Shown one piece after another: positions 1-8,715 of a stretch of 64,000 nt of DNA (the stretch's first letter is position 1; each line of letters starts with the position of its first letter). The DNA is from Parasphingopyxis algicola (GTDB lineage Bacteria; Pseudomonadota; Alphaproteobacteria; Sphingomonadales; Sphingomonadaceae). The stretch spans positions 2,740,501-2,804,500 of the forward strand of contig NZ_CP051131.1 in the NCBI RefSeq assembly GCF_013378075.1, in the 5' to 3' direction. A program made the position numbers and the translations under genes. The notes under the pieces are model-generated. The model had not been told where the DNA came from and made no database searches. It saw only the letters and a program-made list of their open reading frames with translations.

Positions 1-451
1 GGAAATCCTCGATCAGCTCCTCCGCGTCGTCAAGCTGGCCATTGGCCAATTCGGCCCGGGCCAGATGCAGTTCGACCACCGCGGACGATCTCTTCTTCCG
101 GGCGTTGGATAGAATGGCACGGGCCTGTTTCGCATCGCCGTCCGAAAGGCATTTTTTCCCGTCTTCGATCTGCCGTTCGATCTCGGCGATCCGCGCGAGG
201 GCCGTCTCGACAACATCGGTTTTGGCGCCCGATTCACCCGCTTGAACATAAGTCGTTCGGGCGGCCGCGAAATCACCCAGCCATTCGAGTATCTTTGCCC
301 GGCGCATCAGCGCCGACCAGTGATCGGGGCGCTGTTCGAGAATGTTGTCGACGATCTTCAGCGCACTATAGGGTCGCCGGTCCGCGAGCAGGCGCTGGGC
401 GATTTGCAGCGGGGTATCTTGTTTCGTGATCGGTACTTCCCTGTATCTCAA
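1..451 (-). CDS. TPR-like repeat protein, partial (3' end outside window)
   Basis: The minus frame is open from about position 505 to the left edge and reads as a soluble alpha-helical repeat protein. Stretches such as PLQIAQRLLADRRPYSALKI, DHWSALMRRAKILEWLGDF and ELHLARAELANGQLDDAEEL have the W/L-G-Y/F-A spacing of tetratricopeptide repeats, which usually bind other proteins. No ATG or GTG lies in this frame after the stop at 506-508. A TTG at 449-451 is the only conventional start and has no convincing ribosome binding site, so the N-terminus is uncertain. It lies on the same strand as the GSCFA-TPR gene at 978-2642, suggesting related jobs, but a small plus-strand ORF sits between them. 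The C-terminus is beyond the window. The family call is firm only at the level of repeat type; no specific function can be given. Confidence 0.6.
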   Translation of the reverse strand, partial: MRYREVPITKQDTPLQIAQRLLADRRPYSALKIVDNILEQRPDHWSALMRRAKILEWLGDFAAARTTYVQAGESGAKTDVVETALARIAEIERQIEDGKKCLSDGDAKQARAILSNARKKRSSAVVELHLARAELANGQLDDAEELIEDF

Positions 452-704
452 CCCACCGGTTTCAGCGACCGCTACCCCGTCAATCCAAGGGCCGAACGTG
501 CCAGGCTATGAATTGACTTGCCCATCACCTGCACAGCTTCCGGCTTTTTCCAGCAAATATCCAGATTTGCAATCTACCATTTCGGGACGAGCGCTGCTAG
601 CCGCTCTTCTGCGCTTCCTGTAACGTTGAGGGCATTGGGGAGAGACTGACGGGTTTTGGACGGATCGAAACAGGTCTCGCCTACAGATTGGGGATCAGAC
701 AGCG

Positions 705-920
705 ATGAACGATGTTGACGAAGGACCGGCAGAGGGCGTGTTTTCGGGTACGCCCGAAGCGATAGCCTATTTGCTGTTGCGGGATATCGCCGTTGCCGAA
801 GGGCGCGACTATCGCGGCATTGGCGGGCCGGAAAACGGCAATGCGCCGTCGCGCAAATGGATTTTGGATTGTTACCGGGATTGCCTTGTCGCAACGCGCG
901 GCGAACGCGGAGACGATTGA
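705..920 (+). CDS. small hypothetical protein (71 aa)
   Basis: This 71-residue ORF starts with ATG, preceded by GGGGA at 690-694 about 10 nt upstream. It encodes a mixed-charge soluble protein with a short hydrophobic helix (AIAYLLLRDIAVAEG) and ends in an acidic-basic tail. It has no signal peptide, membrane segment or family motif that I recognise. It fills the gap between two minus-strand genes and overlaps neither. The composition looks protein-like rather than like an antisense shadow. It could still be chance in a GC-rich genome, so treat it as a hypothetical gene. Confidence 0.4.
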   Translation: MNDVDEGPAEGVFSGTPEAIAYLLLRDIAVAEGRDYRGIGGPENGNAPSRKWILDCYRDCLVATRGERGDD

Positions 921-977
921 ATCGGCATTGGCCGGCTGCGTGTCGCCAATCGGACAGCGATCGTCCCGCCGCGCGGG

Positions 978-2642
978 TCAGCCCGGTTTTTGGTTCAGAT
1001 ATTTTTCGGCCCTTTGGCGGAGCGACTGCAGACGGCGTATCTGCCTGTCATTCGCGCCCGTTACGCCTTTCATCGCGTCGAGCGCCTCCTCGTACCGCTT
1101 CGTAGCGATCAGGCAGTCGGCCAGCTGGATGACGATGGGCGGGGTTTTTTCGCCGATACTCACGGCATCCCCGAGCCGCTCGATGGCCGCTTCGTAGTTG
1201 CGGACAAGGCGGAATGCCTGACCGACATGGACTTTCGCCGCGCAACGGTATCGCGGATTATAGTCGATCCATCGTCGCTCGACGGCGACCACCTCGTCGG
1301 CCGTTCCGGCGGCCATGGTCGCATCGACCAGAATACGCCAATGGAGATCGCCCTTCGGCGGATCTGCGCAAATCCGGTCGGCGATCGCGACCGCCTGCCG
1401 GTATTCGCCCAGCTCCATCAGCGATTGAGCGCATAAAAGCTGCATTTCGATACGCGTATCGTCCGCCAGCAGTGTGGCGACCTCTTCATGTGCGTCCCGC
1501 TCCGCCAGGAATCGCGCATATTCGCGCCGGAATGCGGGAGACGTCGTGGCGGCATCCCGATGCTCCGCGAAAAAGGCTGCATCGTCATATATGCGCGCCT
1601 GGTTCGCGCGTTCCGCGAGGATCAGCGCCGCGGCGTCCTCGGCCGGCAGCTGCGCATCGTCCGGCAATATCCACTCCGTGTCGGTCGTCCGGCCGGTAAA
1701 GGCGTTGACCATGCGTTCGACGTTGAACGCCACGATGTCCTTGGTGACGTGGACCAGATCGTCCATCCAGGCGATCCGCCGGTCGCTATAGGTCACCGAT
1801 TCGTAGCTCGGGAAATAGCAGACCTGGCTGCGCTCGGTGACGACATGCTCGGCAACCGCGCGCAGCACGGATTTGGAATAGCTGTTCGCGGTCATGACAT
1901 CCATTCGGCGATGGGTCTGCATCATCGGTACCGGCGAAACGGTAAGGACGATCTGGAGGCCGCGCGGCCCGTTCGCCATGCACAGGTCCAGCGCCCGGTT
2001 CAGATAGTCCCGGCATTCGTCGAACGTCAGCACGTGGAGCGAGAACCGGTCCGGCCATTTTTTCATGACCGACGGCAGCGGCGCGGTATTCAGATATATC
2101 TGCGCCTTCTCGTCCCACCACAGCTCGACCAGCCCCAGGGTCATGATCAGCACCCGGCATTCGGACAGCATGCGCGTCGCCTCGAAGAGCCCGCGGCGGC
2201 GTTCGCGCAGCAGTTCGACCGGCGCTGGCCGGATGCTGTTGATCATGTGCAGATCGACGAACTTGTCCTTGCCGACTTCGACGAACGCATCTTCCTCGTC
2301 AAAATCCTGCGCGCCGAACGCCCAGGCGAGTTCGTTGTAGATGGACGGGGTGCCGAAATTGTTGACGACCTCGACATTGACGTCGGCAAATGCGGGTTGG
2401 GCCAGCAGGTCGCGCATCGGAATGCGGAAGCCGCGTTTGATCAGCTCGTTTTCGACATGGCGCGCGAAACAGGAGCCGATGGTGAATATCCGCTCCTTGC
2501 GCCTGAATTTGAACGGCACGTCGAACGCGGGTTTGGCGACGGGCTCGACGCGATTGTCCTCCAGCCGGTTGCCCCAGGTCGACACTTGGTTGGCCTTGCG
2601 GATGCGAACGGCTTCGGGGCCGTTGTGGATCAGCAAAGGCAT
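978..2642 (-). CDS. GSCFA domain protein with C-terminal TPR repeats
   Basis: The 554-residue product carries the family-defining GSCFA motif at residues 56-60 (context RIFTIGSCFARHVE). The GSCFA family is related to SGNH/GDSL esterases, in which the GxC/S block forms the nucleophile region. It is seen in proteins linked to surface polysaccharide or secretion loci, but its chemistry is mostly uncharacterised. The GSCFA domain spans roughly residues 45-320. Residues about 380-550 look like TPR repeats (SLMELGEYRQAVAIADRI, LADCLIATKRYEEALDAM). There is no signal peptide, so a cytoplasmic location is likely. The gene is followed on the same strand by the partial TPR protein at the left edge. The ATG at 2642 is the natural start because the GSCFA domain begins soon after. 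Family call firm, function inferred only loosely. Confidence 0.82.
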   Translation of the reverse strand: MPLLIHNGPEAVRIRKANQVSTWGNRLEDNRVEPVAKPAFDVPFKFRRKERIFTIGSCFARHVENELIKRGFRIPMRDLLAQPAFADVNVEVVNNFGTPSIYNELAWAFGAQDFDEEDAFVEVGKDKFVDLHMINSIRPAPVELLRERRRGLFEATRMLSECRVLIMTLGLVELWWDEKAQIYLNTAPLPSVMKKWPDRFSLHVLTFDECRDYLNRALDLCMANGPRGLQIVLTVSPVPMMQTHRRMDVMTANSYSKSVLRAVAEHVVTERSQVCYFPSYESVTYSDRRIAWMDDLVHVTKDIVAFNVERMVNAFTGRTTDTEWILPDDAQLPAEDAAALILAERANQARIYDDAAFFAEHRDAATTSPAFRREYARFLAERDAHEEVATLLADDTRIEMQLLCAQSLMELGEYRQAVAIADRICADPPKGDLHWRILVDATMAAGTADEVVAVERRWIDYNPRYRCAAKVHVGQAFRLVRNYEAAIERLGDAVSIGEKTPPIVIQLADCLIATKRYEEALDAMKGVTGANDRQIRRLQSLRQRAEKYLNQKPG

Positions 2643-2795
2643 GTTTGCTCACGCATGTTCGGGCTTTCTCGACACGCGGCGAGGCTAGGCGATTTTGCCG
2701 GTGCGGAAAAGGAGAGTTTCGCGGCGGATATGGCGCGCGCCCGTCGGCACCGGGCTGCGGCATCGCGTCGGCGGTTACGGGATCGAAAGCCGCGA

Positions 2796-3458
2796 TCAGG
2801 CGGCGGCGCTGGCCTGATCGAAGCCGTCGAACGTGCAGGTCGCGGCAAACACCTCCTTCGCCACGGTCGAGACCGTTCGCTCGAACGTCTCGTCGACGAA
2901 TTCCCCGTGCTGGAGCAGTCTGGGCAGCGCCAGCGCCGCCTCGAGCATCATCAGGCAGCGCTCCCGCATGCCGTGGAGCAGCACGATGCTCAGCTCGTTT
3001 CTTTCGCCGGCCTTGGCGACGGCGGTCTCCAGCCCGGCCCGCAGCGGCTCGGCGATCCGGCCCTCATAGGCGGTCTTGATCCACGGATCGGTATGCTCGT
3101 CGCGCAGCCGCAGGAAGAGCAGATGCTGATACGAATCGCTGCCGACGATATCGGCCGCATGCCGGACATAGTCCTGGATCGTCCGGTTTACCGAGAGACC
3201 CGGCGACGGCGGCGCGGCGATCCGCTCTTCCACCCGATCGATCAGCCGGGCGACGCAGGCGCGATAAATGTCTTCCAGCCCGTCGAATGAATAATAGACC
3301 TGCCAGTAGCTGATTTCGAGATTGTCCGCGATGTCCTCGACGCTCACGGCCGACCAGGGCCGTTCGAGGAAAAGCGGCAGCGCGCCTGCCGCGATGGCGG
3401 CGCGCCGTTCCTGCCAATCGATAGCTTTGCCGATCCGGTTTTTCCTGCTGCAGGCCAT
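2796..3458 (-). CDS. TetR/AcrR-family transcriptional regulator
   Basis: The product is a 220-residue protein with a TetR-type N-terminal helix-turn-helix at about residues 15-62. The HTH contains SVEDIADNLEISYWQVYYSF followed by the usual D..L/Y helix, and an all-helical ligand-binding domain of normal length follows. TetR proteins normally repress a nearby or divergent gene until a small ligand binds. The gene is divergent from the TonB-dependent receptor at 3811. The 352-nt gap between them carries three direct repeats (3498-3543) just upstream of this start, which suggests autoregulation, control of the receptor, or both. The ligand cannot be predicted. Confidence 0.88.
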   Translation of the reverse strand: MACSRKNRIGKAIDWQERRAAIAAGALPLFLERPWSAVSVEDIADNLEISYWQVYYSFDGLEDIYRACVARLIDRVEERIAAPPSPGLSVNRTIQDYVRHAADIVGSDSYQHLLFLRLRDEHTDPWIKTAYEGRIAEPLRAGLETAVAKAGERNELSIVLLHGMRERCLMMLEAALALPRLLQHGEFVDETFERTVSTVAKEVFAATCTFDGFDQASAAA

Positions 3459-3810
3459 TCCAACACCTCTCGCTTCGTTCGGCTCTCAAATACCACGTTT
3501 CGTAATAAATAATATGTATCGTAATATGGCCTGTCTCGCAATATGCGCGGAATTTTCGATAAAACTTCGAAAAACAGAGATAAATCGCACTGTTGTTCGA
3601 TTGCCACAGATCAGCATGAACTACGGATCGAGCGAAAAAATCGTTGAGGGATGAAATCAGGAGCGCCATAAGCCCGTCGCATGGTCATCGACGAGTTGGA
3701 TATTTCGTCAACCAGAACAGGAAGTGCGGCGTCGCCTCACCGGCATCGCGACAGATGAAATCGTCGCGCCGGCGCCGCTGAAAAGGATTTTTTGAAGGGG
3801 TTTGAATTCC
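3459..3810. other. divergent intergenic region, tetR / TonB receptor
   Basis: This 352-nt gap holds no convincing gene. Its tetR-proximal part (3480-3610) is clearly AT-richer than the surroundings, as expected for promoters, and carries three TNTCGYAATA direct repeats. The receptor-proximal part is GC-rich and ends with the ribosome binding site AAGGGG at 3795-3800. I could not assign convincing -35/-10 boxes. Confidence 0.6.
3498..3543. promoter_or_regulatory. three direct repeats TNTCGYAATA, candidate TetR operator
   Basis: The 10-mers TTTCGTAATA (3498-3507), TATCGTAATA (3517-3526) and TCTCGCAATA (3534-3543) share the pattern TNTCGYAATA and start 19 and 17 nt apart, close to two helical turns. 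They lie 40-85 nt upstream of the tetR start. The repeats are seen directly; that the adjacent TetR protein binds them is inference. TetR sites are more often palindromic, which counts against a simple dimer site. Confidence 0.4.
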
Positions 3811-6765
3811 ATGACTACAGCAACACAATCGACGTCATTCACGGCACGGACTCGGGGCATGCGCGCCTTGCTGCTGGGCGGTGCCGCGACGGCCTTTGTC
3901 GCGACGCCGGCCTTTGCGCAGGATAGCGAACAGCTCGCGGCCGCGAGTACAACCGAACAGCCGGCGATCGTCGTTACGGGTACGCGCATCACGAATCCGA
4001 ACCTCGAACAGTCGAGCCCGATCCAGGTGGTCGGCCAGGACGAGATCGATTTTCGCCAGTCGACGAACGCCGAGGAACTGATCGGCGATCTGCCGGGCAT
4101 CACCCCGGGCGCCAGCAACTCCGTCAATAACGGCAGCGCGGGTATCGCGACGCTGAACCTGCGCGGCCTCGATTCGCGGCGCAACATCGTGCTGCTGGAC
4201 GGCACGCGTCTCGTTCCGGCATCGCTGTTCAGCGAGACCGATCTCAACACCATTCCGGTGGCGCTGATCGAGCGGGTCGAGATCGTCACGGGCGGTGCAT
4301 CCTCGGTGTACGGCGCCGACGCGATCGCCGGTGTTGCGAACTTCGTGACGCGGCGGGATTTCGAGGGCCTGGAAGCCGCGCTGAGCTACGGTATTACCGA
4401 GCGCGGTGACGGCGAACGCCTTCGCGGCGACCTGACCCTGGGCGCCAATTTCGACGACGGCCGCGGCAATGCGGTCCTCAGCATCGGCTATCAGGAAGTC
4501 GACGACGTGCTGATGGGCGGCCGCACCTTCTCGCAGGTCGGCCGCGGGCGCTCGGGCGCGGCGCAGGGTTCGGGCACCTCGGTGCCGACCCGGATTTCGA
4601 GCACGGTGCCCGGCGGCGGCGGCGTCAATCAGCTCAGCCCCGACGGCACGACCCTCGTTCCGACCTTCAACACGTTCAACTTCTCGCCGTTCAACTATCT
4701 GCAGACGCCGTTCGAACGCTACAATGTCTATGCGTCGGCCAATTACGAGGTCACGCCGGGCATCGAGGTCTATTCGCGCGCGATGTACAACAAGACGACC
4801 GTGCGGCTGCGGCTCGCGCCGTCGGGCCTGTTCGGCGATACGTGGCAGTTCCCGCTCAACAACCCGTTCATCAACGAGACGATCCGGCAACAGATCTGCG
4901 CTTCGCCGGTGGTCAATGTCGATCCGGCGACCTGTACGGCCGCGGGGGCGGCGACGGGTCAGGCCGACCCGAACTATCTCGAGGTTCCGGTCACGATCAA
5001 CCGCCGTCTCGTCGAGCAGGGGCCGCGCAACACGACCAACACATTCAACCAGTTCCAGCTCTGGGCCGGTGTGCGTGGCGGTCTGACCGATTCGATCGAT
5101 TATGACGTCTACGCCTCTTATGGCGAAACCCAGCGCAACCTCACGCGCCAGGGCTGGGGCCTCAAGTCCCGCGTCCAGCAGGCCTTGCGTGCGGACGATG
5201 CGACAAACTGCCAGGATCCGTCCAACGGCTGTTTCCCGATCAATCTGTTCGGCGGCGGGGTCGGCACGAATATCGATCCGCGTTCGGTTGCGTTTTTCGA
5301 CCAGCCGACGGGTTTCGCGGACAATATCTCGCTCGCGGTCGTGAACGCCTCGCTGTTCGGCGATCTCGGCGAACGGGGCTTCTTCACCGATACGCCGGTG
5401 GGCTTCGCGGCGGGCGTCGAATATCGCGAATATAACGCGACCCGCGTTGCCGATGTTTCGGAGGGAACGCAGGACGAGGTGCTCGGCACCGGTGCTCCGG
5501 CCCCTTCGTTCGGCGGCCGCTACGACGTGATCGAAGGCTTTGCCGAGCTCATCATCCCGATCGTCGAAGATGTTCCGGGCTTCTACAGCCTGCAAGCGGA
5601 GGGCGGCATCCGTGTATCGGATTATTCCAACACCGGTACGAGCGTCACCTGGAAGGCGGGCGGCAGCTGGGAACCGTTCCAGGGCGTCCGCGTTCGCGGT
5701 ATCTTCCAGCGGTCGGTGCGTTCGCCCAATATCGGCGAGCTCTTCCTGCCCGTCACGACCGGGCTTACCGGCCTGGCGGTCGATCCGTGCGCCGGCACCA
5801 ATCCGGTCGGCAACGCGACGCTAACGGCAATTTGCATCGCGCAGGGCGCCCCTCCGGCACTCGTCAATGCGGGCGTGATTTCGCAACCGTCCGCCGAGCA
5901 GATCAACCTGACGACGGGCGGCAATCCGAATCTCGATCCCGAGATCGCGGAAAGCTACACCATCGGTCTCGTGCTGACGCCGCCGCAGGTACCCGGGCTT
6001 TCGGTGACGGTCGACTATTACGACATCACGATCACCGATGCGATCACCCAGCGGACTCCGGACGACATCCTCAATCCCTGCTACGGTCCGAACAGCGATG
6101 GCAATGGCAGCGACCCGTCGGTCTGCTCGCTGGTCATCCGCAACCCGCTCAACGGTTCGTTGAACGGTGGCGGTGACACGCCGGGCCTGACGCCGCCGCT
6201 CACCAACCAGGGTAGGCTGGAAACACGCGGTGTCGATTTCCGCGTCGCCTACAGCTTGCCGATGAGCTTCGGTTCGCTGAATTTCGATCTCAACGGCAAC
6301 TGGACGGATACGCTGAAGTTCCAGGCCGTGCCGGGCGGGATCAACCGCGAATGCGTCGGCCAGTACAGCTCGAACTGCGGCTTCCCGTCGCAGACCCTGG
6401 GCGGCGAGATCACGCCGGAATGGTCGTTCAACCTGCGCAGCACGGTCAGCATCGACGATATCGCCGATATCTCGCTGCTATGGCGCTGGATCGACGGGGT
6501 CGATTACGAACGGATCCTGAGCCGGGCCGGCCTCGATCCGCAGTTCGAATCCATCGACGATGCGAGCTATTTCGACCTGACGATCCGGTCGAACGTCAGC
6601 GAGAATTTCGATTTGACGCTGTCGGTGTTCAACCTGCTCGATCGCGATCCGCCGATCGTCGGCAACTCGGTGGGCACGAGCTCGCAGAACGCCGGCAACA
6701 CCTATCCGTCGACCTATGACACGCTGGGTCGGCGCTACTCGGTTACCGGGAGAATCCGATTCTAG
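3811..6765 (+). CDS. TonB-dependent receptor (984 aa)
   Basis: This is an outer-membrane gated beta-barrel that imports a scarce substrate using TonB-ExbBD energy. The signal peptide ends in TPAFAQ. A TonB-box-like IVVTGTRI lies at about residue 53, followed by a plug domain to about 180 (EELIGDLPGI, LNLRGLDSRRNIVLLDGTRL, GGASSVYGADAIAGVANF). The rest is a long barrel ending in the terminal aromatic strand YSVTGRIRF. At 984 residues it belongs to the large Sphingomonadales/Caulobacterales class often linked to carbohydrate, peptide or aromatic uptake. The ATG at 3811 is preferred over an in-frame TTG at 3802 because AAGGGG (3795-3800) sits 10 nt before the ATG but only 1 nt before the TTG. 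A divergent TetR gene lies upstream, a terminator directly downstream. Substrate unknown. Confidence 0.95.
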   Translation: MTTATQSTSFTARTRGMRALLLGGAATAFVATPAFAQDSEQLAAASTTEQPAIVVTGTRITNPNLEQSSPIQVVGQDEIDFRQSTNAEELIGDLPGITPGASNSVNNGSAGIATLNLRGLDSRRNIVLLDGTRLVPASLFSETDLNTIPVALIERVEIVTGGASSVYGADAIAGVANFVTRRDFEGLEAALSYGITERGDGERLRGDLTLGANFDDGRGNAVLSIGYQEVDDVLMGGRTFSQVGRGRSGAAQGSGTSVPTRISSTVPGGGGVNQLSPDGTTLVPTFNTFNFSPFNYLQTPFERYNVYASANYEVTPGIEVYSRAMYNKTTVRLRLAPSGLFGDTWQFPLNNPFINETIRQQICASPVVNVDPATCTAAGAATGQADPNYLEVPVTINRRLVEQGPRNTTNTFNQFQLWAGVRGGLTDSIDYDVYASYGETQRNLTRQGWGLKSRVQQALRADDATNCQDPSNGCFPINLFGGGVGTNIDPRSVAFFDQPTGFADNISLAVVNASLFGDLGERGFFTDTPVGFAAGVEYREYNATRVADVSEGTQDEVLGTGAPAPSFGGRYDVIEGFAELIIPIVEDVPGFYSLQAEGGIRVSDYSNTGTSVTWKAGGSWEPFQGVRVRGIFQRSVRSPNIGELFLPVTTGLTGLAVDPCAGTNPVGNATLTAICIAQGAPPALVNAGVISQPSAEQINLTTGGNPNLDPEIAESYTIGLVLTPPQVPGLSVTVDYYDITITDAITQRTPDDILNPCYGPNSDGNGSDPSVCSLVIRNPLNGSLNGGGDTPGLTPPLTNQGRLETRGVDFRVAYSLPMSFGSLNFDLNGNWTDTLKFQAVPGGINRECVGQYSSNCGFPSQTLGGEITPEWSFNLRSTVSIDDIADISLLWRWIDGVDYERILSRAGLDPQFESIDDASYFDLTIRSNVSENFDLTLSVFNLLDRDPPIVGNSVGTSSQNAGNTYPSTYDTLGRRYSVTGRIRF

Positions 6766-6793
6766 TTAGAACGTTTGGTCACGTTCTAGTCTG

Positions 6794-6835
6794 ATGGCGA
6801 GGGTGGTTTTGGAAGTCCCACCCTCGCCATTTTTT
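6794..6835 (+). terminator. rho-independent terminator of the TonB receptor gene
   Basis: A 13-bp perfect stem (ATGGCGAGGGTGG, 6794-6806, pairing with 6818-6830) and an 11-nt loop are followed by a run of six T. It lies 28 nt after the receptor stop codon. A separate 7-bp inverted repeat AGAACGT/ACGTTCT (6768-6774 and 6781-6787) sits between the stop codon and the stem. On the minus strand the hairpin lacks a T run, so it serves only the receptor. Confidence 0.9.
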
Positions 6836-6860
6836 ATGCGGAAAGTGTCGGGGTCGGCAG

Positions 6861-7415
6861 CTAGCTGCCGGCCGAACTCTTGACGAGATCGAAGAGCACC
6901 CGGTCGAGCCAGTCCATCCGCGCGCGCAGGATGCCCGTCGCATTGTCGTGCGCATAGGCCTGGAAAGGCTGATCGGATTTCTCGTTATAGTCTTCGAGCT
7001 CGGCCTGTTTCTTTTCCAGCTCGGCCTTCGCTTCGAGCACCCAGTCGATGCGTTCCTGATGCGTCAACAGGCCGAAGGAGAGTACCTTGGTGCCGAGCGT
7101 GTCGTGCGGAATGAGCTGGGCGGGCTTGAATTCGCGGAGCCAGGCCTTCAGCGCCACCTCGCCCTTGTCGGTGGTGCGCCAGACTTCGGTGCCGCGGGCA
7201 TCGTCCTCGATCTGGCGGCCTTCGATCAGGCCCTCCTTCGAGAATCGATTGATCATGGGATAGACCTGACCCATGCTCTTGTTCACGCTGGCGACCGGCG
7301 ATTCCTGATAGAATTTCGCGACTTTATAGGCCGTGATCGGCTGGAGCCGATGAACGAGAGACAAGAGGGAACCTTCGTGATCGGTGAGTGTCTGCGGCGT
7401 CTCTTGTGCGGTCAT
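6861..7415 (-). CDS. PadR-family transcriptional regulator
   Basis: The 184-residue product has the PadR winged-helix N-terminus at about residues 10-90 (SLLSLVHRLQPITAYKVAKF, SMGQVYPMINRFSKEGLIEG, then the wing around TEVWRTTDKG). A C-terminal helical dimerisation arm is rich in K, E and A. PadR proteins are repressors that often respond to phenolic acids or toxic compounds. The gene converges on the TonB receptor and is separated from it by that gene's terminator. Its ATG overlaps the stop of an upstream 126-codon ORF in an ATGA arrangement and has no good ribosome binding site of its own, so translation may be coupled. Target genes are not evident. Confidence 0.9.
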   Translation of the reverse strand: MTAQETPQTLTDHEGSLLSLVHRLQPITAYKVAKFYQESPVASVNKSMGQVYPMINRFSKEGLIEGRQIEDDARGTEVWRTTDKGEVALKAWLREFKPAQLIPHDTLGTKVLSFGLLTHQERIDWVLEAKAELEKKQAELEDYNEKSDQPFQAYAHDNATGILRARMDWLDRVLFDLVKSSAGS

Positions 7416-7792
7416 CTCGGGATGTATTCGTTCCTCGTCCGATTCGATGGCAGCGCCAAATAGCGCGCCTTGTCACATCGGAAATCTTTCCACAAGCTGC
7501 GGGCATAGCTCGAATAGTAATACCGACTGTGCGACGACTGGCCGGCGGCCTCGGAATATTGCGGTTTTTCCATCGGTGTCGCGGCCACAGGGTGCCGCCG
7601 ATGTGCGGCGGGGCGGGCCGGCCGGTTGGGTCCGGGATCGACTGCCAGAGGCACGCGACAGGGCACCGCGTCCGCGCGAATGCGCGTACCCGGCGGGCGC
7701 ACCCGGTGCCCAAACATGCCGATCCTCTGCACTATGGCCGGCGCCGCCTCGCGCGGCGCCCGCATAGCCAGCGCTGCCCCTAGCGCGACCAT
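7412..7792 (-). CDS. hypothetical protein upstream of padR (126 aa), doubtful
   Basis: This ORF starts with an ATG preceded by AAAGGGGG 4 nt upstream, a strong ribosome binding site. It ends with a TGA that overlaps the padR ATG by 4 nt (ATGA), a typical translational-coupling arrangement. The first half of the product is rich in Arg and Pro, as antisense shadows often are. The second half is less biased, with a Tyr/Ser-rich patch (SHSRYYYSSYARSLWKDF). No domain is recognised. Without it the 405-nt stretch 7416-7820 has no gene. The start and end signals favour a real gene, the composition counts against it. Confidence 0.33.
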   Translation of the reverse strand: MVALGAALAMRAPREAAPAIVQRIGMFGHRVRPPGTRIRADAVPCRVPLAVDPGPNRPARPAAHRRHPVAATPMEKPQYSEAAGQSSHSRYYYSSYARSLWKDFRCDKARYLALPSNRTRNEYIPR

Positions 7793-7820
7793 TCTGCCCC
7801 CTTTGTTATGGGAAGCGTTT

Positions 7821-8528
7821 CTAGTTGGCGCTCCAGTAAATGTCGACCGGAACTTCCACCTCGGCGAGGACGCGGCCGATCGGTACGTTGGAAAGCGGGC
7901 CGTCTTCGATCGCCTTTTCAAGCACTTCGCGTTTCTTCGGCCCGGCGAGGGTGACGATCATCGTATGGCCGCTGAGCAAAGCGCCGCGGGTTAGCGTCAC
8001 CCGGTCGAACGGCGCGCTTTCGGGCATGGGATCGGGCGACACGCCCACGGCGCGGCGGCTCTTCGGCGCGTTGATCGCATCGTCCATCTGGTTGGGGAAG
8101 ATCGAGGCCGTCGAGCCGTCCTCGCCCATGCCGACCCAGACCAGGTCGACCGGCCAGCTGAATCCGGCGAGCCGCGCATCGGCGCTCTGGCCTGCCTCCT
8201 TGGTACTCCAGTTCTGGGCGTGGTCGATCAGCGGCTCCACCGTCGCGCCGGCCGTGCCCAGGATCCGTTCCAGCATCTCGTAATTGCTGTGCTCGCTGCC
8301 TTCGGGGACGATCCGTTCATTGGTCGGGAAGACGCGGACCTTGGACCAGTCGAAATCCCGCTTGGCCAGCGTTTCGAGGATCGGGACGGGCGTGCGCCCA
8401 CCGGGCAGCGCGAGTTCCGCTTTGCCGTTGGTTTCAATCGCTTTTTCGATGATGAATCCGATATCGCCGGCCACTTCGCTGGCCAGCGTTTCATGGTCTT
8501 CGAATTCCCACCATTCCACTTCGATCAT
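7821..8528 (-). CDS. pgl: 6-phosphogluconolactonase
   Basis: The product is a 235-residue member of the 6-phosphogluconolactonase/glucosamine-6-phosphate isomerase fold. It hydrolyses 6-phosphogluconolactone to 6-phosphogluconate in the cytoplasm, feeding the Entner-Doudoroff and pentose phosphate routes. Family blocks are visible: ELALPGGRTPVPILETLA near residue 38, the VFPTNERIVP block near 66, a conserved VDLVWVGMGEDGSTASIFP block near 128, and a C-terminal GPKKREVL. Length is typical. In many sphingomonads pgl sits with zwf and edd; here it stands alone, between the PadR locus and a divergent lipoprotein gene. Family confident, substrate by family. Confidence 0.9.
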   Translation of the reverse strand: MIEVEWWEFEDHETLASEVAGDIGFIIEKAIETNGKAELALPGGRTPVPILETLAKRDFDWSKVRVFPTNERIVPEGSEHSNYEMLERILGTAGATVEPLIDHAQNWSTKEAGQSADARLAGFSWPVDLVWVGMGEDGSTASIFPNQMDDAINAPKSRRAVGVSPDPMPESAPFDRVTLTRGALLSGHTMIVTLAGPKKREVLEKAIEDGPLSNVPIGRVLAEVEVPVDIYWSAN

Positions 8529-8715
8529 TGCATTGGGCTCCGCTCGATCCGGTTCGTTTCCCGCCCCTCATAACCGCTATGACGGCGAAGGCCAGAGCCG
8601 TGCGCGATTTGCACGGCGGGCCGCGTCGTTCGATAGTTTCGGCGGGCCGACCGGACTTGCCCTGAGTCGGAAAAGCGGTGCACATTGTCGGCCTTACAGC
8701 CTTGGGAGGGGTCTT

